A stretch of 64,000 nucleotides of DNA from Roseiarcus fermentans (GTDB lineage: Bacteria > Pseudomonadota > Alphaproteobacteria > Rhizobiales > Beijerinckiaceae), in the NCBI RefSeq assembly GCF_003315135.1, contig NZ_QNRK01000010.1:62001-126000 (forward strand). The letters are read 5' to 3'. How positions within the stretch are numbered: the stretch's first letter is position 1; each line of letters opens with the position of its first letter. The translations under genes and the position numbers were made by a program. Shown here one piece after another: positions 37,348 through 45,909 of the stretch. The notes below the pieces were generated by a model. The model worked only from the letters and a program-made list of their open reading frames with translations, ran no database searches and was not told where the DNA came from.

Positions 37348-38496
37348 ATGACGCGGATGCTGGCCACCGTGACGGATGTCGCCGAGGCGGACGAGGCCGT
37401 CCGGCTCGGCGCCGACATCATCGGTCTCTCGGCGGCCGGCGCGATGGCCGCCGTCGATCCGGCCCTCGCGCGGGCCGTCGTCGCCCGGGTCGCCGGCCGG
37501 CGGGAAACCCGGGCCTCGCTCGGCGAACCGCCCGATGAGGGCGGCGCCCTGGCCGAGCGCGCGCACGCGCTCGGCGCGGCCGGCGTCGACGCCCTCGAAC
37601 TCGCGCTCGACGGCCGCTCGCTCGAGCGTCTCGCCGGCGTGCTGGCGCCGCTGGCCAAACAGCGCCGCCTCGTTGGCGTCCTGATCGCCGACGCGGCGCC
37701 GGATTTCGATCTCCTGGCGAAGCTCGCGGCGCTCGGCTTTCCAGGCGCGATGCTCGATACGCGCGCCGGGAGCGCCGGGCGGCTGCTCGATCATCTCGAC
37801 ATCGCCCGCCTCGACGCCTTCTGCGCCCGATGCCGCGCGCTGGGGCTTGCGAGCGGGCTGGCGGGCGCCCTCGAAGCCCCCGACACGCCGCGTCTCCTGC
37901 TGGTCGAGCCGGATGTTCTCGGATTCCGGGGCGCGCTCCGCCGCGGCCCCGATCGCACGGGCCGGCTCGACCCCCAGCGCTTCGCCCTGATCCGCGATCT
38001 CATCCCGAGCGAGCGGCCCGACGGCGACGGATCGCCGGCCCTCGACCGCCGGCCGCCGGCCGGCGAAACCAGCGGCCACGCGCGCGACAGCGACGTCGAC
38101 CACATCTACGTCCGCGACTTCGTCGTTTCGGCGTCCGTCGGCGGCTACGATTTCGAACGCAGCGCGCCGCAGCGCGTGGTGTTCGACGTCGAGGCCGCGG
38201 TGCGGCGTTCGTCCGGCCCGGCCGACGATCTGCGCTCGATCTTCTCCTACGACGTGATCCTCGACTCGATCCGGCTCGCGGTCGGGCGCGGCCACGTGCA
38301 GTTCGTCGAAACGCTGGCGGAGGAGGTCGCGGAGGCGGTGTTGCGGCGCGAGCGGGTGCAGAGCGTGCGCGTCAGCGTCCGCAAGATCGACGTCATCGAC
38401 GGCTCCGTCGGCATCGCGATCCGGCGCGCGCGCTCCTCGGCCGCCGCCGCAAGCCGGGCGCCCGGCGCGGCGAGGCCGCCGCACGGAAAGGATTAG
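37348..38496 (+). CDS. Fusion of MfnB-like (DUF556) domain and dihydroneopterin aldolase (FolB) domain
   Basis: This 382-residue protein has two parts. Residues 1-220 follow the fold of MfnB, (5-formylfuran-3-yl)methyl phosphate synthase of methanofuran synthesis, with ADIIGL, MLDT...LLDHLD and DVLGFRGALRRG patterns. However, the three Schiff-base lysines of that enzyme appear replaced: Ser28, Glu84 and Gly141 stand at the expected places, while the Asp of MLDT (Asp137) remains. Residues 251-360 are a FolB-type aldolase: DHIYVRDFVVSASVGGYDFE, PQRVVFDVEAAV, IFSYDVILDSI, QFVETLAEEVAEAVL and VRKIDVIDG with its Lys346. The linker 221-250 is Pro/Asp-rich. GGGAGAGG precedes the ATG. The FolB part probably serves folate or methanopterin synthesis; the MfnB part may be non-catalytic. 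Confidence 0.8.
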   Translation: MTRMLATVTDVAEADEAVRLGADIIGLSAAGAMAAVDPALARAVVARVAGRRETRASLGEPPDEGGALAERAHALGAAGVDALELALDGRSLERLAGVLAPLAKQRRLVGVLIADAAPDFDLLAKLAALGFPGAMLDTRAGSAGRLLDHLDIARLDAFCARCRALGLASGLAGALEAPDTPRLLLVEPDVLGFRGALRRGPDRTGRLDPQRFALIRDLIPSERPDGDGSPALDRRPPAGETSGHARDSDVDHIYVRDFVVSASVGGYDFERSAPQRVVFDVEAAVRRSSGPADDLRSIFSYDVILDSIRLAVGRGHVQFVETLAEEVAEAVLRRERVQSVRVSVRKIDVIDGSVGIAIRRARSSAAAASRAPGAARPPHGKD

Positions 38497-38748
38497 ACGC
38501 CGGGCGGCCTCGGCCGACCGGCGTCATCGCCAAGCAAAGAGCTTTGGCTTGGCGTCGCCGGCGTCCTGGTCATCGTTTGGCTCGTGTTCGCGACGCTGGC
38601 GCCCGGCGATGGTTCGAACGCCGCATCGGCCTGCAACGTCCATGGTCGAGCGGCGCTGGTCTGCCGCCAGGAGACCGCGGCTCCGATTGCTGATTTGAAT
38701 TGCGCGAGCTTCGGCCGCGGCGGCCGAGTCTGCTCTGACCGACGATGA
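38497..38748 (+). other. Open frame continuing in phase after the fusion gene's TAG stop
   Basis: Directly after the amber stop at 38494-38496 the same frame stays open for 83 codons to a TGA at 38746. It reads a convincing membrane segment, LWLGVAGVLVIVWLVFATLA, and then a Cys-containing tail (CNVHGRAALVC, then LNCASFGRGGRVC). No ATG, GTG or TTG precedes the membrane segment. It may be a gene that lost its start, a past C-terminal extension of the fusion protein, or chance. Confidence 0.35.
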
Positions 38749-39337
38749 CAGTCGAGACCGCGAATCGGGCCTCCTCTTCATGGGCGCCAGTCGACAGCCG
38801 GAAACTCTCGATCGACGGCCGGCCGGCGGCGCTGGCGCCCGGAACTCACCCTCTTCGCCCGTCTTTCCGGGCTGGCGGCCGGCGTCGTCGCCGACCCGCG
38901 CCTTCTCGCCGACGGCGCGCGCGCCGGTCGACGGGCGCTACGCCGTGGTGGAACGTTACGACGGCGATTGCTATGTCCCTCGGCCGCTTCGCGCACGCCA
39001 TTCCGATTCTGGCGCTCGCGGGATCGAATGTCGGTGATCGTGATCGAGACTCTGCTGGGAGATCTTCCGGCGCTCGCGCCCGGTCCGATCGCCGAGCAAG
39101 TCCTGGCTGCGCGGGGCGCGGCGTTCTGAATCTGACTCGCGGAGGCAGGTCCGCACCGCAAGCGTAGGATAAGCAGCGAGGGCGACTCTCGTTGCGCGGA
39201 TCGCGGCAAGATACTTGCCGGTCCTACCCGTGACCCTGGTCCTCATGGAAATTTTACTTCCGGAGGACGCGTTCCATATCGCTTGCTTATACGCCCAGGG
39301 CCTATCAACGATTAAGGCGAAAGTTCGGAGTGGTTTC
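38749..39337. other. Intergenic region, possibly with gene debris
   Basis: No intact gene is seen. Short protein-like pieces occur in different frames, for example LTLFARLSGLAAGVVADPRL near 38850 and a 33-codon frame at 39028-39129 starting MSVIVIETLLGDLPALAPGP. They could be the remains of one frameshifted gene, but I do not recognise the family and cannot support a call. Confidence 0.4.
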
Positions 39338-39520
39338 ATGCGAAGGTTCTCACCTTACGGATCGGTCATCCCAGGCTCCCTGCTGCATGTCCAGGCTCTC
39401 GACGATGCGCGTGATCATCGGTTGCGCTCGGCTGCGAACTTGCTTGCCCGTCTCGCGGCGCTGCTCGCAGTCGCAGTCTGCTTTGGATTAACCGCGCGCC
39501 TTCTGTTCGGTGGGCCCTAG
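39338..39520 (+). CDS. Small membrane protein
   Basis: This 60-residue protein has a soluble N-terminal half (MRRFSPYGSVIPGSLLHVQA) and one C-terminal membrane segment (NLLARLAALLAVAVCFGLTA). The ATG follows TCGGAGTGGTTTC, a usable ribosome site; the frame extends further upstream but without a better start. No family is recognised. It is followed by another small membrane protein and a DUF2254 protein on the same strand. Confidence 0.45.
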   Translation: MRRFSPYGSVIPGSLLHVQALDDARDHRLRSAANLLARLAALLAVAVCFGLTARLLFGGP

Positions 39521-39589
39521 TCCCCTGAGCGTCTCGAGAAATTTGCAGCATTCAGGGTCCACGCCGACACCCGCCGCCGCCGCATCGCC

Positions 39590-39736
39590 ATGAAATTGCT
39601 AACAGTCCTATTCTGGGGCCTGGTTCTCGTCGGGGCAGGCGTCAGCTTTCGGTGGGGCGCTATGGTCGGCCTGATCTTTTTTGTCTTCGCGCTGATGACG
39701 GGATCGGTCGTCGCTTCGCACTGGGGACTTCATTGA
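39590..39736 (+). CDS. Very small membrane protein
   Basis: This 48-residue protein has two hydrophobic segments, MKLLTVLFWGLVLVGAGVSF and MVGLIFFVFALMTGSVVAS, and fits a small two-pass inner-membrane protein. It resembles short DUF-type membrane proteins of Hyphomicrobiales but I cannot name a family. There is no clear ribosome site. The unusually hydrophobic sequence in GC-rich DNA is the main support. Confidence 0.5.
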   Translation: MKLLTVLFWGLVLVGAGVSFRWGAMVGLIFFVFALMTGSVVASHWGLH

Positions 39737-39974
39737 CAGGTTGAGATTAGCGAAGGACCTCGGAGGCCATGGACGACGCCGCGGCCCGATGCGTTTTCCA
39801 GACAGCGATGCGGTCCGGAATCTGAGCCGGCTCCGAAGTGAGACGCCAACCGCGACGTCGCTTCGAACGGTCGAGAAGAATTGCTGGGCTCGGACAAAGT
39901 GATGCGGTTTAATGCATTGACGGCGCCTGGGCGCGGCCTGTCCGGTGCGGAGCGCTCAAGACCACAGCTTTACT

Positions 39975-41300
39975 ATGTTTGATCGCTTTTCCGTCCCGCT
40001 GCGAACTGTCGGGTACCGACTGCGTGGCGGCTTTCTCGTACGGCCGTTAGCCATAGCGCTTCTGCTCGGCGCCGCCGGCGCATTCCTTTCTGAATTCGAA
40101 GAGGCGTTTCCCGCCGCGCGCAGCTGGGTTCCGCTAGCGTTGTTTCCGTCACAGGCCGATCCACAAGTCGCTCAGACGATTCTCGCGACGATTGCAACGT
40201 CCACGATGACGGTCGTTTCCATTGTATTCGCAATATTACTGATGACACTAACCTTGGCGTCGACGCAATTCTCGCCGCGTATCTTGGTAAACTTCGTGCG
40301 CGACCAGGCGACCCAATGGACGCTTGGGATGTTCCTTGGCACGTTCTGCTATTGCATTGCCGCGTTGCCCGCCGCACGCTCGGCGCCGGAGCCTTTCGTT
40401 CCGGTGCTGACCATCGCGGTCGCGATGGCGCTCGCACCCCTCTGCGTCAGCGTCTTGATCTACTTCATTTATCATATCTCCAACGCGATCAGCGTAAACC
40501 ACATCGTCGACCGCATCGCCCGGGAAACCGAGCTCGTCATCGATGAGTTGATGCCGGAGCCGCGCAAGCCGTTCCAGCGCGCAGAGATCGCGGGATCCTT
40601 TGCGGGCCCGCTGGATGTTGCGATTACAAGTCAGCGATCCGGCTACATCCGATTCATCGACATCGAACGCCTGCGCGCCTTGGCCAAGATGTATCGCGTG
40701 GCCATTCGCATCGAGCGTCGCATCGGCCACTTCGTCCCGGAAGGCGTGCCGCTCATGCATCTGACGCGCGGCGACAAGATCACGGCGGAACGCCGCGCAG
40801 CGCTGCTTTCGGCCATCGATCTGGGGCCGACGCGCACCCTGCAACAGGACGTTGAGTTTGGCGTCGTGCAGATTGTCGACATCGGTCTGAGGGCGATTTC
40901 TCCGGCCGTGAACGACCCCACAACCGCAATCACATGCGTCGATCAACTATCTTCCATTTTAATTATGTGGGTATGCCGGGTTCCGCCGTGCGGCTTCTAT
41001 TACGATCCTCCGCACGTGTTGCGCCTCGCGGTTCCTTGGATCGCTTTCGACGGCCTCCTCGATCTCGCCTTCGAACAGATTCGCCACTACGCCGCAGCGG
41101 ACGCGGCCGTGAGCCTGCGGCTCATCCGAGCCCTCTCGGACATCCGCGTGTGCGCAAACGATCCCGAAATCGAGGCGGGCCTTGTTACACGCGGCCAGAA
41201 GATCATAACCGGTTGCACGGGCAAAGTTGAACCGACCGATCTCGAGCGACTAAAATCGCGCTTGCAAGGACTGGAAGCGGCCGCGCGCTCGGTGACATGA
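39975..41300 (+). CDS. DUF2254 membrane protein
   Basis: This 441-residue inner-membrane protein belongs to the DUF2254 family of unknown function. There are about four membrane segments in the first 170 residues: LAIALLLGAAGAFLSE, VSIVFAILLMTLTLA, TLGMFLGTFCYCIAALPA and LTIAVAMALAPLCVSVLIYF. The family region IVFAILLMTLTLASTQFSPR and VDRIARETELVIDEL follows. A soluble domain with the conserved SPAVNDPTTAITCVDQL motif ends the protein. A GTG at 39945 is an alternative start. The gene has lower GC than its neighbours. Confidence 0.88.
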   Translation: MFDRFSVPLRTVGYRLRGGFLVRPLAIALLLGAAGAFLSEFEEAFPAARSWVPLALFPSQADPQVAQTILATIATSTMTVVSIVFAILLMTLTLASTQFSPRILVNFVRDQATQWTLGMFLGTFCYCIAALPAARSAPEPFVPVLTIAVAMALAPLCVSVLIYFIYHISNAISVNHIVDRIARETELVIDELMPEPRKPFQRAEIAGSFAGPLDVAITSQRSGYIRFIDIERLRALAKMYRVAIRIERRIGHFVPEGVPLMHLTRGDKITAERRAALLSAIDLGPTRTLQQDVEFGVVQIVDIGLRAISPAVNDPTTAITCVDQLSSILIMWVCRVPPCGFYYDPPHVLRLAVPWIAFDGLLDLAFEQIRHYAAADAAVSLRLIRALSDIRVCANDPEIEAGLVTRGQKIITGCTGKVEPTDLERLKSRLQGLEAAARSVT

Positions 41301-42008
41301 GCAGGAGGCGGCTCGCGCGCGGCTCGGCTGCGACGCCGCAAAGCTGAGTTTGCGTGGCTTGCAAGGCATTTCGGTAGCAACGAGCGCTCCTGGCGCTCTT
41401 CCGTAGCGGAACCAACCGCAAGGGCAGCAAAGCGTCAGATAGGACACGTCCGCCACGCCCCGCGGACGCCCGCAATTTACGCGGTCCTGCCTTTCATCGG
41501 CACGAACTTGAACCGCGGCGACGGGTCGAAGGGTTGTGTTCACTGCGAGGACCCCGAACGGCGGAAGGTGTCCATCCCGTTCGTTGGTCGGACGACGGCT
41601 TTCTGAGAGTCTCCGCCCGCGCCGCGACCGATTCGGGACGCGTTGGCCGCCCCGGCTGTCTGAACATTGCCCCCGAAGGCGGGCGAGGCCGGCCGGAGGT
41701 TTGTTTGCGGAAAAACGGAAGTCGCGCTCTGGTCTCCTCATGAGAAGTCAAGGCAAAGCGCAAGGGGTTCCGACAGTCGCCGAACGGAGACGCCGTTCGC
41801 GAGCGGGAAGCGCACGACGTTAAAAATTCCGCGCGAGGTCGCGCGCAAGCCGTTGGAATCGCTTGTTTCGGACAAGAGAATCCAAGCAAATCCAAATGTC
41901 CGCAAGGGCGGGCTTCGCGGAAGCCTCGCCTCTGCCCGCGGAGGGGGCGGGGCAAATCCAAATTTCCGTAGCGGAAGGGCCGCGGTGAACGCCCCCGCAG
42001 CGCCCCGG
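41301..42008. other. Long intergenic region with a short direct repeat
   Basis: About 700 bases between the DUF2254 gene and the convergent fdsD end hold no gene I can support. A 17-base unit, GCAAATCCAAAT(G/T)TCCG, occurs at 41886-41902 and 41952-41968, and related TTCCG-AACGG and GCGGAA bits are scattered before it. The region may contain debris of repeated elements. Several Arg-rich open frames look like chance. Confidence 0.45.
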
Positions 42009-42239
42009 TCAGCCCCGGCGCGCGCGCCGCAAAGTCTCGACGGCATGCGCGGCCGTCGGGTTCAGCCCGGCCGACGCCGTGTCCGCGACTGCGAGAAGCT
42101 CGTCGATCATCTTGGGCGTCCAGTAGGCGCTGAGGTGCGAGGCGGCGCCCGTGGTCGCCTCCTCGTCCGGCATGGCGGCGTAGAAGTCGCCGATCTGGTT
42201 CGCCATCCGCACGAGCTTGGCCGCCTTGCCCTCGGTCAC
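42009..42239 (-). CDS. fdsD: NAD-dependent formate dehydrogenase, delta subunit
   Basis: FdsD (76 residues) is the small accessory subunit of the soluble molybdenum formate dehydrogenase. The family pattern is clear: GKAAKLVRMANQIGDFYAAM, then ASHLSAYWTPKMIDELL. The start is GTG at 42239, which overlaps the fdhD stop (GTGA), so translation is coupled. It is the last gene of the fdsGBA-fdhD-fdsD operon. Confidence 0.9.
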   Translation of the reverse strand: MTEGKAAKLVRMANQIGDFYAAMPDEEATTGAASHLSAYWTPKMIDELLAVADTASAGLNPTAAHAVETLRRARRG

Positions 42240-43066
42240 GCCGCCATCTCCGCCTTCTCCCCGCCGCGACCGCAAAAGCTCAAGCCGCTGTCCTTGCGCG
42301 CGACGGCGACGACGGTCATGCCGAAGGCGCGGGCGCGCTCGAGCGCGAGCGAGGTCGGCGCCGACACGGAGACCAGCGTGCGCGCGCCGAAGATCGCCGC
42401 CTTGACGACCATCTCGAACGAGCAGCGGCTGGTGATGACGAAGAAGCCGTCGGCGGCGTCGGCGCCCGTGCGCCAGAGCGCGCCGATCGCCTTGTCGAGG
42501 GCGTTGTGGCGGCCGACGTCCTCGCGCACGAGCGCGATCGAACCATCGCGGGCGCACCAGGCGGCGGCGTGCACGGCGCGGGTCAGGGCGTTCAGCGGCT
42601 GGCGGCTGTCGAGCTCGGCCAGCGCCCGGCCGATCGACGCCGGCGCGACCGGCGGCGCCGGGCCGCGCGCGGGCAGGGGCCCCGGCATCTGGCTCAGGTC
42701 TTCGACGCCGCACAATCCGCAGCCCGTCCGCCCGCCGATCGCCCGCCTTCGGGCGAGATGCGCCTGGAGCCGCTCGCCCGACAGCGCCAGCGTCAGGCGG
42801 AAGGCGCCCTCGAGCGCCTCGCTCTCGACCCCCCGGATGTCCTCCGCCCGCTCGGCGAGACGTTCGGTCAGCGCGAAGCCGTAGGCGAAGTCGACGAGGT
42901 CCTGCGGCGTCGCCATCATCACCGCGAACGGCGCGCCGCCGACGACGATCTCGACCGGCGCCTCGACCGCGACCGTGCGCGCCGACGGCGGTCCGGGCGC
43001 GGTCCCGTCGTAGAAGATGGCGCGCGCCGCGGCCTCCGCGGTCGCGCAGCCTTCACTCGGCGGCAT
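42236..43066 (-). CDS. fdhD: Formate dehydrogenase accessory sulfurtransferase
   Basis: FdhD (276 residues; FdsC in fds operons) carries sulfur from a cysteine desulfurase to the molybdenum cofactor so that formate dehydrogenase becomes active. The cysteine motif is GGRTGCGLCGVEDLSQMPG. Other family features are VREDVGRHNALDKAIGALWR, FFVITSRCSFEMVVKAAIFG and SVSAPTSLALERARAFGMTV. The ATG at 43066 lies 14 bases inside the fdsA end and follows GAGGGGGC. It is translated between fdsA and fdsD. Confidence 0.93.
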   Translation of the reverse strand: MPPSEGCATAEAAARAIFYDGTAPGPPSARTVAVEAPVEIVVGGAPFAVMMATPQDLVDFAYGFALTERLAERAEDIRGVESEALEGAFRLTLALSGERLQAHLARRRAIGGRTGCGLCGVEDLSQMPGPLPARGPAPPVAPASIGRALAELDSRQPLNALTRAVHAAAWCARDGSIALVREDVGRHNALDKAIGALWRTGADAADGFFVITSRCSFEMVVKAAIFGARTLVSVSAPTSLALERARAFGMTVVAVARKDSGLSFCGRGGEKAEMAA

Positions 43067-45899
43067 CGACGTGCGCCCCCTCGATGCGGCGCAGGCGGAT
43101 CGCCTCGTCCCGATCCTGCTGCTGCCAGGCGGAGAGCGCATTGGTGCGCCGGACCTGGACGGCGGTGACCTTGTACTCGGGGCAGTTGGTCGCCCAGTCC
43201 GAATTGTCGGTCGTGACCACGTTGGCGCCGGTGATCGGGTGGTGGAAGGTCGTGTAGACGACGCCGGGCTGCACGCGCTCGCTGACCCGGGCCGGGAGCG
43301 CGATCTCGCCGGTCCGGCTTTGCACGGCGACGAGGTCGCCGTCGACGATGCCGCGCTCGTCGGCGTCGAAGGGATGGATCTCCACCACGTCCTCGGCGTG
43401 CCAGGCGACGTTGGCGGTGCGCCGCGTCTGCGCCCCGACATTGTACTGGCTTAAGGTTCGGCCGGTGGTCAGCAGCAGCGGGAACCGCGGCCCGACCCGC
43501 TCCTCGGTGGGCACGTATTCGGTCAGCATGAACTGCCCCTTGCCGCGCACGAAGCGGTCGACGTGCATGATCGGCGTGCCGGCCGGCGCGGCGTCGTTGC
43601 ACGGCCACTGGATCGAGCCGAGCGCGTCGAGCCGCGCGTAGGACACGCCGCGGAAGGTCGGGGTCGTGGCGGCGATCTCGTCCATGATCGCGCTCGGATG
43701 GGCGTAGGGCATCGAGACGCCCATCGCTTGCGCAAGCGCGATGGTCGTCTCCCAGTCGGCCTTGCCGGCGAGCGGCTCGATCGCCTTGCGCACCCGGCTG
43801 ATCCGCCGCTCGGCGTTGGTGAAGGTTCCGTCCTTCTCGAGGAAGGACGAACCCGGCAGGAACACATGGGCGTAGCGCGCGCTCTCGTTCAGAAACAGGT
43901 CCTGCACGATCACGCATTCCATCGCCTTGAGGCCGGCGGTGATGTGCTTGGTGTCCGGATCGGACTGGGCGATGTCCTCGCCCTGCAGGTAGAGGCCCTT
44001 GAACGCGCCCTCGATCGCCTCGTCCATCATGTTGGGGATGCGCAGGCCGGGCTCGCTGCTCAAGGCCACGCCCCACATCCGTTCGAACGTCTCGCGCGCG
44101 GCGTCGTCGGTCACGTGACGATAGCCCGAGAACTCGTGCGGGAAGGAGCCCATGTCGCACGAGCCCTGGACGTTGTTCTGGCCGCGCAGCGGGTTGACGC
44201 CGACCCCGTCGCGGCCGATGTTTCCCGTCGCCATGGCGAGGTTGGCGATCGCCATCACCGCCGTCGACCCTTGCGCGTGCTCGGTGACGCCGAGGCCGTA
44301 GTAGATGGCGCCATTGCCGCCGGTCGCATAGAGCCGCGCCGCCTTGCGCACCTCCGCGGGGTCGACGCCGGTCGCTTCGGCCACCGCCTCGGGCGCGTGG
44401 CGGTCCTCGGCGACGAAGCGCGCCCACGATTCGAAATTGCCGGCGTCGCAGCGCTCGGCGACGAAGGCCTCGTCGACCAGCCCCTCGGTGACGATGACGT
44501 GCGCCATCGCGGTGAGGACCGCGACGTTGGTTCCGGGCCGGAGCGCGAGGTGCTGATCCGCCGCGACATGCGGGCTTCTGACCAGATCGATCCGCCGCGG
44601 GTCGATCACGATCAGCCGGGCGCCGGCGCGAAGCCGCCTCTTCAGTCGCGCGGCGAACACCGGGTGCGCGTCGGTCGGGTTGGCGCCGATCACCATCACC
44701 ACGTCCGCCTTGTCGACCGACTTGAAGTCCTGCGTGCCGGCCGAGGTTCCGTAGGCGCGCGACAGGCCGAAGCCGGTCGGGGCGTGGCAGACGCGGGCGC
44801 AGGTGTCGACGTTGTTGTTGCCGAAGCCGGCGCGCACCAGCTTCTGGACGAGGAACACCTCCTCGTTGGTGCAGCGCGACGAGCTGATGGCGCCGACCGC
44901 GTTGCGCCCGTGCTCGCTCTGGATGCGCCGGAGTTCGGACGCCGCGTAGCCGATCGCCTCGTCCCACGAAACCTCGCGCCACGGGTCCTCGATCCGCTTG
45001 CGGATCATCGGCTTCAGCATCCGGTCCTTGTGGGTGGCGTAGCCGTAGGCGAAGCGGCCCTTGACGCAGGAATGGCCGTCGTTCGCCCGGGCCCCCTTGT
45101 CGGGGACCATGCGCAGCACCGCGTCGCCCGCGAGTTCCGCCTTGAACCCGCAGCCGACGCCGCAATAGGCGCAGGTGGTGACGACCGTGCGCTCCGGCGT
45201 TCCCGTCGCGATCACCGTCTTCTCGTTCAGGGTCGCGGTCGGGCAGGCCTGCACGCAGGCGCCGCAGGACACGCATTCCGACGACAGGAAGTCGGCGCCG
45301 CCGGGCGACACCTTCGAGTCGAAGCCCCGGCCCAGAATCGTCAGCGCAAACGTCCCCTGGACCTCCGCGCAGGCGCGCACGCAGCGCGAGCACACGATGC
45401 ATTTCGACGATTCGAAGGTGAAATAGGGGTTGGAGGCGTCGGTCGGCGCCGCGCGGTGGCTCGCGCCATCGGGACCGTAGCGGACGTCGCGCAGGCCGAC
45501 AGCGCCGGCCTGGGTCTGCAACTCGCAGTCGCCGTTGGCGCTGCAGGTCAGGCAGTCGAGCGGATGATCGGAGATCGTGAGCTCCATCACGCCGCGGCGA
45601 AGCTTTTGCAGCCGCGGCGTCCGGGTGTGGACCACCATGCCGGCGTCGACGGGCGTCGTGCAGGAGGCGGGCGTTCCCCTGCGCCCCTCGATCTCGACCA
45701 GGCACAGACGGCAGGAGCCGAAGGCGGCCAGGCTGTCGGTGGCGCAGAGTTTCGGCACGGCGCGGTCGATCATGGCCGCGGCCGCCATGACCGAGGTTCC
45801 CGGGGGAACGCTCAACCGGCGGCCGTCGATCGTCAGCGTCACGGTCGCTTCGCCGGCGGGGAACGCGGTTCCGAAGTCGAGGTCTTGCATCAGAGCCAT
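43053..45899 (-). CDS. fdsA: NAD-dependent formate dehydrogenase, alpha (catalytic) subunit
   Basis: FdsA (948 residues) oxidises formate to CO2 at a bis-MGD molybdenum site. Iron-sulfur domains come first: a 2Fe-2S region (LCATDSLAAFGSCRLCLVEI), a His-Cys cluster (DHPLDCLTCSANGDCELQ), and two 4Fe-4S motifs (CIVCSRCVRAC and CVSCGACVQACPT). A further CAYCGVGCGF follows before the molybdopterin domain. The Mo-ligand Cys and catalytic His are in NVDTCARVCHAPTGFGL. Length and order match the Cupriavidus/Rhodobacter type. In cells with a Calvin cycle this enzyme supplies both NADH and CO2. Confidence 0.95.
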   Translation of the reverse strand: MALMQDLDFGTAFPAGEATVTLTIDGRRLSVPPGTSVMAAAAMIDRAVPKLCATDSLAAFGSCRLCLVEIEGRRGTPASCTTPVDAGMVVHTRTPRLQKLRRGVMELTISDHPLDCLTCSANGDCELQTQAGAVGLRDVRYGPDGASHRAAPTDASNPYFTFESSKCIVCSRCVRACAEVQGTFALTILGRGFDSKVSPGGADFLSSECVSCGACVQACPTATLNEKTVIATGTPERTVVTTCAYCGVGCGFKAELAGDAVLRMVPDKGARANDGHSCVKGRFAYGYATHKDRMLKPMIRKRIEDPWREVSWDEAIGYAASELRRIQSEHGRNAVGAISSSRCTNEEVFLVQKLVRAGFGNNNVDTCARVCHAPTGFGLSRAYGTSAGTQDFKSVDKADVVMVIGANPTDAHPVFAARLKRRLRAGARLIVIDPRRIDLVRSPHVAADQHLALRPGTNVAVLTAMAHVIVTEGLVDEAFVAERCDAGNFESWARFVAEDRHAPEAVAEATGVDPAEVRKAARLYATGGNGAIYYGLGVTEHAQGSTAVMAIANLAMATGNIGRDGVGVNPLRGQNNVQGSCDMGSFPHEFSGYRHVTDDAARETFERMWGVALSSEPGLRIPNMMDEAIEGAFKGLYLQGEDIAQSDPDTKHITAGLKAMECVIVQDLFLNESARYAHVFLPGSSFLEKDGTFTNAERRISRVRKAIEPLAGKADWETTIALAQAMGVSMPYAHPSAIMDEIAATTPTFRGVSYARLDALGSIQWPCNDAAPAGTPIMHVDRFVRGKGQFMLTEYVPTEERVGPRFPLLLTTGRTLSQYNVGAQTRRTANVAWHAEDVVEIHPFDADERGIVDGDLVAVQSRTGEIALPARVSERVQPGVVYTTFHHPITGANVVTTDNSDWATNCPEYKVTAVQVRRTNALSAWQQQDRDEAIRLRRIEGAHVDAAE

Positions 45900-45909
45900 G
45901 GCGACGGTC

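Noticed and set aside
38780-39129. Possible frameshifted gene between the fusion gene and the small membrane proteins
   Set aside because: Protein-like pieces occur in different frames, but no family could be recognised and no consistent reading connects them.
41880-41970. Possible CRISPR-like array
   Set aside because: Only two copies of a 17-base unit are present, with one difference between them, no regular spacing and no cas genes in the window.
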